Shown here piece after piece: positions 57,024 through 64,000 of a stretch of 64,000 nucleotides of DNA. The notes beneath the pieces are model-generated. The model was not told the DNA's origin and made no database searches. It saw only the letters and a list, made by a program, of their open reading frames with translations. The stretch spans positions 248,143 to 312,142 of the forward strand of contig JAPYOS010000001.1 in assembly GCA_029938085.1 (NCBI GenBank), in the 5' to 3' direction. The position numbers and the translations under genes are program-made. This DNA comes from Oceanospirillaceae bacterium (lineage in GTDB: Bacteria; Pseudomonadota; Gammaproteobacteria; Pseudomonadales; Balneatricaceae). Every line of letters begins with the position of its first letter. Position 1 is the stretch's first letter.

Positions 57024-59139
57024 GTTTTTTCGAGTGGGTTTACGGGCCCAAATGAGCCTGTTTGTGGTGGTGCTGCTGAGCATACCTTATATGGGTTACC
57101 GCTTTGTGGAAGAAACGCGCGGTTTCTTTAGGCACAGCCAAGTGGTCGCCCAAGAACAAATTGCCCAAAGTGTGAGCAACCTTTTTGCCGGCCAACATCA
57201 GTTGCTCAAGCAAATACCGGAATTGAGCCAGCGCCAAGCCCTGCTAACTAAATATCAGCTTGAGCAAGCACCTCTTATCGATGGCAATATCCAAGATTGG
57301 GGTGCCACCTTAAACTTTGCCTCCGATTATCACGCCAGAAGTAAAGGCAGGGCATTGGCCGACCCGCCGTCCATGACGTTTGTATTGGCAGAATACGGTG
57401 AACACTTGTTCGGCGCCATACAGGTGAAAGACCAACATCTTGTTGCCCGCAATAACACCAGCAATAAAACCGCTTACGATCATATTGAATTAAGTTACAT
57501 CAACCAGTCTCAGCAGACGGTCGCCTTACAATTGTTAGTGCAAGATGCTGGTCCCATGACCGTGGAACTTGTGGCTGAGGGCTCTACCATACACGAAAGC
57601 TTATTTACTCCTGCCGTTAACGCCTACCTGTACCATACGGCCACGGGTTATCAGGTTGAATTCGCCTTACCCTCGGCCCTATTGGGACCCAAACAGCAAA
57701 TTTACATTGGTTTAACAGATGCCGACCGAAATCCACAGACCGACACCATAGACCTACAACGTATTGTTCTGGATGGCCCAGAAAAAGGCGGCTTTAGCTC
57801 ACTCAATACCCAATCTAACTTAGCCATGCAGTTACTCTCGGGGCATGCCAACGCTGGCGTGGAGATTGCACTATACGACCGTCACCTTAACCGTTTGGCC
57901 AAGGTGGGCTCTAGTATTGCGATGTATCACCTGCCGTGGCAGTGGTCAGTGGATGGTCTTTTTGAAGGCCTAGTCGACCTCGCGTTTACCCAACTATTAC
58001 AGCTTGATCAGCCACCTACGGCCGATTCTGGCCGTGCCCAAGCCGCCTTGCTTAACCTTGCGGTGAGTGGAGTTACGGTCAATAATCAATGGGCCAGCCA
58101 CAATAGCTTGCCCATTCAAGCCACCGCTCAACCCATCTTCGATACCAACGGTCGTGTGCTGGGCCTTGTCTTAGTGCAGCAATCCACCGCCCAATTGCTG
58201 GCCTGGCAGCGTCAAGCCATGCAAAAAATTGCCAGTCTAAGTTTAGGTAGCATGCTGCTGATATTGTTATTGCTGTTTTTGGTATTTTGGCGTTTGGCCT
58301 TTCGAATCCGTAGACTAGGCCAAGAAGCCAAGCAGCTGGTCGATCCACAAGGGAGACTACAAACCGACACCATCGTGCACGAAACAACCCAGGCCGATGA
58401 ACTCGGCGACCTGGCCCGCAGCCTCAACCAAGTGGTGTCGCAGCTACACCAACACCAGGCCTTTCTTTCTCAAATGCCGCGCACGCTGAGCCATGAAATT
58501 AACAATCCCCTCAATGCCATAGCCACCTCTTTAGGGAACATGGCCCAAGTGCCCCTATCGGCTGAAGTGAAGACTTATCTAGCCATGGCCCAGCGGGGTA
58601 TTCATCGTATTGATGGCATCCTTTCTAACCTGGCCGATGCGGCTAATTTAGAGCAAGCCCTCACTCAAGATATCAAAGAACCCGTTGATGTTGCCCACCT
58701 AGTGTCGAGCTATTGCGCCTATCAAGACCAAATAGACGGCGGTTTAGTGGATTATAAAGGGCCAACCCAAGGCATCATGATTGATGCTGTCGACTACAGA
58801 ATAGAACAGCTATTAGACAAGCTGCTGGACAATGCCCGAGACTTTCGCCACCCGAACACACACACCCAAGTGGCGCTGAAGGTTAGTCTAGGCTGGGTAG
58901 AGATCAAGGTGTCTAACTTTGGCCCGCCCATTGATGCCGACTACCAACGGCAACTTTTCAATTCCATGGTGAGCCATAGAACCAAAGCCAGCCCCACCAA
59001 CGAGAGCCACTTTGGTTTGGGTTTGTTTGTGGTGAGCAGCATTGTGCGCTTTCACCAAGGCCAAATAAGCCACCATAACTTGGCTAACGACGGTGGGGTA
59101 TGTTTTACCATCACCTTGCCGGCCCGTGGCTTAAGCTAA
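56995..59139 (+). CDS. Membrane sensor histidine kinase resembling PdsS, with CBM9-like periplasmic domain
   Basis: A 714-residue kinase. I take the ATG at 56995 (AGGG before it); a GTG at 57016 is an alternative, nearer to where homologues begin. A first membrane helix (about 20-40) leads to a periplasmic region of about 400 residues with the carbohydrate-binding-module-9-like strand pattern PLIDGNIQDWGATLNF and later VEFALPSALLG...YIGLTDADRN. A second helix (about 415-435), a HAMP-like linker and the kinase core follow: TLSHEINNPLNAIA, LLDNARDF and FGLGLFVVSSI. No sortase or its target lies in the window. Confidence 0.78.
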   Translation: MVKVIAGVNKFFRVGLRAQMSLFVVVLLSIPYMGYRFVEETRGFFRHSQVVAQEQIAQSVSNLFAGQHQLLKQIPELSQRQALLTKYQLEQAPLIDGNIQDWGATLNFASDYHARSKGRALADPPSMTFVLAEYGEHLFGAIQVKDQHLVARNNTSNKTAYDHIELSYINQSQQTVALQLLVQDAGPMTVELVAEGSTIHESLFTPAVNAYLYHTATGYQVEFALPSALLGPKQQIYIGLTDADRNPQTDTIDLQRIVLDGPEKGGFSSLNTQSNLAMQLLSGHANAGVEIALYDRHLNRLAKVGSSIAMYHLPWQWSVDGLFEGLVDLAFTQLLQLDQPPTADSGRAQAALLNLAVSGVTVNNQWASHNSLPIQATAQPIFDTNGRVLGLVLVQQSTAQLLAWQRQAMQKIASLSLGSMLLILLLLFLVFWRLAFRIRRLGQEAKQLVDPQGRLQTDTIVHETTQADELGDLARSLNQVVSQLHQHQAFLSQMPRTLSHEINNPLNAIATSLGNMAQVPLSAEVKTYLAMAQRGIHRIDGILSNLADAANLEQALTQDIKEPVDVAHLVSSYCAYQDQIDGGLVDYKGPTQGIMIDAVDYRIEQLLDKLLDNARDFRHPNTHTQVALKVSLGWVEIKVSNFGPPIDADYQRQLFNSMVSHRTKASPTNESHFGLGLFVVSSIVRFHQGQISHHNLANDGGVCFTITLPARGLS

Positions 59140-59149
59140 AGCATTAACA

Positions 59150-59977
59150 TCAGCTTTCGGAAATTTTCACCGCCCTTATTCCTTCTCGCCGAGCAATCCA
59201 CCAAGCCACCAATACCGCGATCGATGCTAGGCCTATGATAATTGTTGCTAGTGCGTTGATCTGGGGGCTGATACCCATACGCACACTCGAGAACACTTGC
59301 ATCGGTAAAGTGGTGGCCCCAGGGCCAGATACAAAGCTGGCGATAACCAAGTCATCAAGAGATAAGGTAAAAGCGAGCAACCAACCAGACATCAATGCTG
59401 GAGCAATAATAGGCAAAGTCACCAAAAAGAACACCTTCCATGGAGGTGCTCCTAAGTCTTGAGCAGCTTCTTCTATGGATTCGTCTAGTTCTTGCAAACG
59501 TGAGCTAACCACCACCGCGACAAAGGCAGTACAAAAAGTGACGTGAGCAATCCATATGGTCAACATGCCGCGCTGGCCCGGCCAACCTAATGTTTGCCCC
59601 ATGGCCACAAACAAGAGTAGCAAAGACAAGCCGGTGATCACTTCTGGCATCACCAAAGGTGCTGTAATCATGCTGGTAAAGGCGGTTTTGCCTTTGAAAG
59701 CACCCATACGCACCATTACTATGGAGGCCATGGTGCCTAATACCACGGCAGCGGATGCGGCTAGTACGGCAATCTTAAGGCTAATCCAAGCAGCGCCCAG
59801 CATTTGCGGGTCGCGGAACAGCTCGCCATACCATCTGAACGAGAAACCAGCCCACACGGTCACCAGCTCTGACTTGTTGAAAGAGAAGATCACCAAAATA
59901 ATGATGGGTGCATAAAGGAAAAAGAAGCCTAAACTCAAAAACCACTTAGACCAGTTAGACAGTTTACCTGTTTGCAT
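59150..59977 (-). CDS. potI: Polyamine ABC transporter permease PotI
   Basis: One of two inner-membrane subunits of a putrescine/spermidine importer. Start ATG at 59977 (MQTGKLSNWSKW), three bases after potH; the frame is open further upstream inside potH. The 275 residues have six membrane helices and the ABC permease EAA loop EEAAQDLGAPPWKVFFLVTLP. It ends 11 bases from the convergent kinase gene. Gene order potF-potG-potH-potI matches E. coli and the spu operon of Pseudomonas. Confidence 0.93.
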   Translation of the reverse strand: MQTGKLSNWSKWFLSLGFFFLYAPIIILVIFSFNKSELVTVWAGFSFRWYGELFRDPQMLGAAWISLKIAVLAASAAVVLGTMASIVMVRMGAFKGKTAFTSMITAPLVMPEVITGLSLLLLFVAMGQTLGWPGQRGMLTIWIAHVTFCTAFVAVVVSSRLQELDESIEEAAQDLGAPPWKVFFLVTLPIIAPALMSGWLLAFTLSLDDLVIASFVSGPGATTLPMQVFSSVRMGISPQINALATIIIGLASIAVLVAWWIARREGIRAVKISES

Positions 59978-59979
59978 GT

Positions 59980-60858
59980 CTAGGACTCCAGTTCGCGGGC
60001 TTGATAGCGGTGGAAAAAGGTAATCGGCACCAGCAACAATAACAACATCACAATGGCCACAGCGGACGCCACCGGCCAATCTCTGTTATTAAAGAACTCT
60101 TGCCACAACACCTTGCCTATCATCAGCGTTTCTGCACCACCCAGCATTTCAGGAATGACAAACTCGCCTACGGAAGGAATAAAGACCAACATACAGCCTG
60201 CGATAATACCCGCTTTGGACAGCGGTAAGGTGACAGTCAGAAAGGTTTTCCATGGCGGGCAGCCGAGGTCTGCAGACGCTTCGAGCAGAGAATTATCCAG
60301 CTTCACTAAGTTGGTATAGATGGGCAGCACCATAAACGGCAGGTAGGCGTACACAATGCCTAAATAAACCGCAAATTCTGTATTGAGCATGGCAATAGGT
60401 TCATCAATGATACCGATACCTATTAACCCATTGTTGATCAGTCCGTTATTTTTTAGGATTCCTACCCAAGCGTATATCCGAATCAAAAACGAGGTCCATG
60501 ATGGTAACATCACTAGCATTAACAGGGCGTTACGGGTTGCCGTATCGGCACGCGCAATGGCATACGCAATAGGATAGCCAATCAACAAAGCACACACCGT
60601 GGCAAAAAAAGCGATACGTACTGAACTCATGTAAGCCCGAATATACAGGTCATCATTAATTAGGTAGGCATAGGTACCTAAATTAAGATTAATGGTCAGC
60701 ACTTCATCAGCCCAGGTCACCAAATCCGTGTAGGGTGGAATGGCGTACTGCATTTCCGAAAAACTTATTTTAAACACAATAAGAAAAGGCACAAGAAAGA
60801 ACATCAGTAACCATATGTAGGGTACCGCTATGACGCTCCTAACCCCTAATTTGCTCAT
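59980..60858 (-). CDS. potH: Polyamine ABC transporter permease PotH
   Basis: The partner permease of PotI, 292 residues with six membrane helices. The EAA loop is LEASADLGCPPWKTFLTVTLP; the start SKLGVRSVIAVPYIWLLMFF is the first helix. It overlaps potG by four bases, indicating coupled translation. Two permeases make the translocation pathway fed by PotF and powered by PotG. Confidence 0.93.
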   Translation of the reverse strand: MSKLGVRSVIAVPYIWLLMFFLVPFLIVFKISFSEMQYAIPPYTDLVTWADEVLTINLNLGTYAYLINDDLYIRAYMSSVRIAFFATVCALLIGYPIAYAIARADTATRNALLMLVMLPSWTSFLIRIYAWVGILKNNGLINNGLIGIGIIDEPIAMLNTEFAVYLGIVYAYLPFMVLPIYTNLVKLDNSLLEASADLGCPPWKTFLTVTLPLSKAGIIAGCMLVFIPSVGEFVIPEMLGGAETLMIGKVLWQEFFNNRDWPVASAVAIVMLLLLLVPITFFHRYQARELES

Positions 60859-61955
60859 TGATACAACACCACGGCGCTGGACGCCGACCAGTATAAATAC
60901 ACCTCGTCTTTCCAGGTCAGTCGTTGCTCATGGCGGTCCATATTGGTGGTGGTTGCCATCACTACTTTGCCAGAGTCCAACTCTACGTGATACACAGAAT
61001 GGCCACCTAAATAGGCAATATCCAGCACCTCGCCTTTGACCCAATTGTTAGCCTGTTGTGGCTGCCCGCGTGACATCAGTATCTTTTCTGGGCGAACGGC
61101 CACACCCAACTGGGCCCCTTCTACGGCGTTAGTTCCGCCTTCTACACTGAGTGTGCAGGCTAAATCTGGGCAGCTAAACTGACTCAGTTGCGGGCTCACG
61201 TGTTGCACAGCGGCATCAAAAATATTTATCGAACCGATAAATTCGGCCGTGTGGCGACTGTTGGGAAACTCATATATTTCGCTAGGACTGCCGATTTGCA
61301 TGATTTCACCATCATGCATGATACTGACTCTATCCGCCATGGTCATGGCTTCTTCTTGGTCGTGGGTTACCATAACGCAGGTAACACCAACAGACTCTAT
61401 AATATCGACCACTTCGAGCTGCATCTGGCTACGAAGTTTCTTATCTAAGGCCCCCATGGGCTCATCTAACAACAATACTTTTGGCTTTTTAGCCAACGAG
61501 CGGGCTAGGGCAACGCGCTGGCGTTGGCCGCCAGACAATTGATTTGGTTTGCGCTTAGCAAATTCGTTCATGTGCACAAGTCCTAACATTTTATGGACTT
61601 GAGCTTCAATTTCGGCTTTGGGAAGTTTATCTTGCTTTAGTCCAAACGCTACATTCTGCTCCACCGTGAGGTGTGGGAACAAGGCGTAGGATTGAAACAT
61701 CATGTTAACCGGCCGCTTGTAGGACGGGACGTTTGAGACGTCTTGGCCATCAATTAACACCGCACCTTCGGTTGGCGTTTCGAAGCCAGCCATCATGCGT
61801 AACAAGGTGGTTTTTCCACATCCAGAGCCACCTAACAAAGCAAAGATCTCGCCCTTATTGATAGCCAAATTAACATCTTTAACTGCACTAAGTTGGCCAA
61901 AGCGCTTGGTTACATGACGTATTTCCAGCATCGGGCTAGACGCAGCATCGGTCAT
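60855..61955 (-). CDS. potG: Polyamine ABC transporter ATPase PotG
   Basis: The ATP-hydrolysing subunit of the importer, 366 residues. Walker A LLGGSGCGKTTLL near 38, Q-loop MFQSYALFPHLTVEQN, signature LSGGQRQRVALARS, Walker B VLLLDEPMGALDKK, and H-loop VTHDQEEAMTMAD. A C-terminal TOBE domain (about 280-360) is typical of polyamine and sugar importers. It follows potF after 96 bases. Confidence 0.94.
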   Translation of the reverse strand: MTDAASSPMLEIRHVTKRFGQLSAVKDVNLAINKGEIFALLGGSGCGKTTLLRMMAGFETPTEGAVLIDGQDVSNVPSYKRPVNMMFQSYALFPHLTVEQNVAFGLKQDKLPKAEIEAQVHKMLGLVHMNEFAKRKPNQLSGGQRQRVALARSLAKKPKVLLLDEPMGALDKKLRSQMQLEVVDIIESVGVTCVMVTHDQEEAMTMADRVSIMHDGEIMQIGSPSEIYEFPNSRHTAEFIGSINIFDAAVQHVSPQLSQFSCPDLACTLSVEGGTNAVEGAQLGVAVRPEKILMSRGQPQQANNWVKGEVLDIAYLGGHSVYHVELDSGKVVMATTTNMDRHEQRLTWKDEVYLYWSASSAVVLYQ

Positions 61956-62051
61956 AGCAAAACTCCGAATTGATAATAAATTGAGGTTACAAAAAACTAA
62001 TATCCAGCCAGCACCAAACTAAGGTACTGGCTGGTTTATGCTCACAGTGGC

Positions 62052-63161
62052 TTAGTTGCCAGTACGAACGTCAGTCCATGCGCGGTTGGCGGCACGGGTA
62101 ACCTTAGGCGGCAAGATATCGAATGTAAACAACCCAGCCTTAGCAGCAGCGGTAGGGTAAATACCTGGGTGGTCCAGAATTTCCTGGTCAATGTGAGCAG
62201 AAGCAGCAGAGTTAGCATTGGCATACCAAACATAGTTGGTGATGGCTGCGGTCACTTCAGGTCGCATTAGGTAATCAAGAAACTTGTGCGCATTTTCAAC
62301 ATTCTTAGCATCTGCAGGGATACCCATCATGTCGATCCATAGAGGCGCACCTTCAGCAGGGATGACGTACTCTACAACCACTCCATTATCAGCTTCGGCA
62401 GCCGCATCACCCGCCATCAATACATCGCCAGACCAACCTACGGCTACACAGATGTCGCCATTGGCAAGGCCATCAATGTAGTTCGAAGAATGGAACTTAG
62501 TGACACTATCACGTACGCCTTTTACTACTTCAGCGCCAGCCACCCAATCCGCTTTGTTAGCGCTGTTTGGATCTAGACCAATGTAGTTCATTGCGATAGG
62601 CAATATTTCATCAGCCGAGTCCAGCATATGCACGCCACAGCTGGCTAGCTTAGCCATATTTTCTGGTTTAAGAACCAAGTCCCAGCTGCCTACAGGCGCG
62701 TCGGCACCAAGGGCCTTCTCAACCATTGCTGGGTTATAGCCAATACCGGTGGTGCCCCACATGTAAGGGATACCATAAGTGTTGCCTGGGTCGATACCAG
62801 CGATGGTGGCCATCATTTCGGCATCCATGTTGGCTAGGTTGGGTAGCTGGGCCTTATCTAGTGGCTGAAATACACCGGCCATAATCTGGCGACCCATGAA
62901 TGACGAACTAGGTACCACCAAATCATACCCAGAGTTGCCGGTGAGTAGTTTGGCTTCGAGCACGTCATTACTGTCAAACATGTCATACACCACTTTGATG
63001 CCTGTTTCAGCTTCAAAGTTGGCAATCGTGTCGTCGGCAATGTAATCGGACCAGTTAAAAATATTCAGTACTTCATCCGCCTGAGCGGCACTCGCCATTA
63101 GGCCAGTGGCTAACGCCAAAGAGGTGAGCGTAGTGGTTAAGGTTAATTTACGTTTTAGCAT
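62052..63161 (-). CDS. potF: Putrescine-binding periplasmic protein PotF
   Basis: Periplasmic receptor of the polyamine importer. The 369 residues begin with a signal peptide (MLKRKLTLTTTLTSLALATG, cut near AAQADE). The mature protein opens with LNIFNWSDYIADDTIANF and contains MFDSNDVLEAKLLTGNSG, the SSSFMGRQIMAGVFQPLDK segment and YMWGTTGIGYN, close to PotF of E. coli and SpuD/SpuE of Pseudomonas. A single receptor gene is present, where the spu operon has two. The aminotransferase gene is 42 bases upstream on the same strand. Confidence 0.93.
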   Translation of the reverse strand: MLKRKLTLTTTLTSLALATGLMASAAQADEVLNIFNWSDYIADDTIANFEAETGIKVVYDMFDSNDVLEAKLLTGNSGYDLVVPSSSFMGRQIMAGVFQPLDKAQLPNLANMDAEMMATIAGIDPGNTYGIPYMWGTTGIGYNPAMVEKALGADAPVGSWDLVLKPENMAKLASCGVHMLDSADEILPIAMNYIGLDPNSANKADWVAGAEVVKGVRDSVTKFHSSNYIDGLANGDICVAVGWSGDVLMAGDAAAEADNGVVVEYVIPAEGAPLWIDMMGIPADAKNVENAHKFLDYLMRPEVTAAITNYVWYANANSAASAHIDQEILDHPGIYPTAAAKAGLFTFDILPPKVTRAANRAWTDVRTGN

Positions 63162-63203
63162 TAAAAGGCTCCATTATTGTTTTAGTGAGTCGCTATTTAT
63201 AAG

Positions 63204-64000
63204 CTAGCCCGCAACTTGGGCTAGGGTTTGATCGAGGGATCGTTTGGTAATATCCATCAATTCATCGATTTCTGCTTTGCTGATAACCAGTGGCGGGCAC
63301 ATAATCATACTGTCGCCTACGGCACGCATGACCAAACCGTTAGCCAACGCGTAATCGCGGCAAATGCCACCAATTGCCAAGTCTTTAGGGTAATTAGTGT
63401 GGTTTTCTTTATCTTGTACCAATTCAATGGCAGCCATTAAACCCACACCACGTACTTGTCCTACTAACGGGTGGTCTAACAGCTCGGCTAGGCGTTGTTG
63501 CAGGTAGGGTCCGGTAACATCACGCACTTGTTCTACCATGCCTTCATTTTCAATAATGCTAACGTTAGCAGACGCAACTGCTGCGGCAACGGGGTGACCC
63601 GAATAGGTATAACCATGGGCAAATTCACCACCGTCAATTACGACTTTGGCGACTCGCTCGCTGATTAACACGCCGCCAATAGGCATATAGCCCGATGACA
63701 AGCCTTTGGCGATAGGCATTAAATCGGCTTCGATGCCGTAAGTTTCGCAAGCAAACCAATTGCCAGTGCGGCCAAAACCGGTAATCACTTCGTCGGCAAT
63801 CAACAATAAGTCGTACTTTTTACAAATACGCTGAATTTCTGGCCAGTAGGTGGCTGGCGGTACAATCACCGCGCCTGCGCCTTGCACCGGCTCACCAATA
63901 AAGGCACCTACGTTTTCTGCACCCAGCTCTAATATTTTAGTTTCCAAAGCCTGGGCTGCACGTAAACCCAACTCATCTTCGGTTTCACCGGCCAATGCTT
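63204..64000 (-). CDS. spuC: Putrescine-pyruvate-type aminotransferase, N-terminus beyond the window
   Basis: A class III PLP-dependent aminotransferase; the visible 265 residues are the C-terminal 60 percent. The frame runs off the right edge. Seen are the PLP-contacting DLLLIADEVITGFGRTG, the catalytic lysine in PIAKGLSSGYMPIGGV, and HGYTYSGHPVAAA. The sequence resembles SpuC, which converts putrescine and pyruvate to 4-aminobutanal and alanine, and its position before the polyamine importer fits this. Other omega-aminotransferases (beta-alanine-pyruvate) are close relatives. Confidence 0.85.
   Translation of the reverse strand, partial: ALAGETEDELGLRAAQALETKILELGAENVGAFIGEPVQGAGAVIVPPATYWPEIQRICKKYDLLLIADEVITGFGRTGNWFACETYGIEADLMPIAKGLSSGYMPIGGVLISERVAKVVIDGGEFAHGYTYSGHPVAAAVASANVSIIENEGMVEQVRDVTGPYLQQRLAELLDHPLVGQVRGVGLMAAIELVQDKENHTNYPKDLAIGGICRDYALANGLVMRAVGDSMIMCPPLVISKAEIDELMDITKRSLDQTLAQVAG

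Overview
The window looks like a chromosomal segment of a marine gammaproteobacterium. Supporting signs are the gene orders hslR-hslO-pckA and nrdR-ribD-ribB-ribH-nusB-thiL-pgpA, a Pseudomonas-type aspartate-rich HemB, a GlnK-type P-II protein, a DctPQM TRAP transporter, and a trimethylamine monooxygenase (Tmm) of the kind found in ocean bacteria. The genus cannot be fixed from the sequence alone. Genes are densely packed, base composition is moderate, and no gap without a gene exceeds 300 bases.

Layout. 1-2.8 kb: the end of an ATP-grasp ligase gene, two small DUF proteins and cyclopropane fatty acid synthase. 3.0-4.8 kb: a scar of an integrated element, made of a tRNA-Arg(CCG), a truncated tyrosine integrase and a truncated pit phosphate transporter fused tail to tail. 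5-11.4 kb: cytochrome c5, an EamA exporter, Rep helicase, YifB, a P-II gene behind a sigma-54 promoter, and DsbB. 11.4-16.6 kb: the riboflavin/NusB/ThiL/PgpA operon, which has no riboflavin synthase gene and carries a RibB whose GTP cyclohydrolase half has lost its zinc site. 16.7-33.2 kb: housekeeping genes (gshA, tex, pckA, hslO, hslR, trxB, FKBP isomerase, ABC-F, hemB, radA, rimJ-like, rpmG, rpmB), plus a short PuuD-like membrane protein. 33.4-40.8 kb: radC, then a leftward catabolic cluster (histidine phosphatase, sugar-kinase-like phosphotransferase, acyl-CoA dehydrogenase, SDR), divergent from a translationally coupled LysR / soluble PAS kinase / FixJ-like regulator operon. 40.9-46 kb: tmm, a FAH-family hydrolase, malate dehydrogenase, and a divergent ammonium transporter followed by an undescribed 56-residue membrane protein. 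46.2-52.8 kb: a complete dctBD-dctPQM dicarboxylate uptake locus with a palindromic activator site, a consensus sigma-54 promoter and an intercistronic hairpin. 52.8-59.1 kb: a chemoreceptor with stacked HAMP units, BluB, and an orphan two-component pair resembling the proteobacterial dedicated-sortase regulators. 59.1-64 kb: a polyamine uptake operon (potIHGF) downstream of a putrescine aminotransferase cut by the window edge.

Together the genes describe a cell living on small marine nitrogen and carbon compounds: methylamines (Tmm), ammonium (Amt, GlnK), C4-dicarboxylates (Dct, Mdh, PckA) and polyamines (Pot, SpuC-like). There is no prophage, insertion sequence or CRISPR array; the only mobile DNA is the degraded integrase scar. 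The least explained elements are the small protein paired with the divergent Amt, the LysR/two-component hybrid operon beside a LvaA/LvaC-like pair, the GAFTDA variant of DctD, and the orphan Pds-like sensor.
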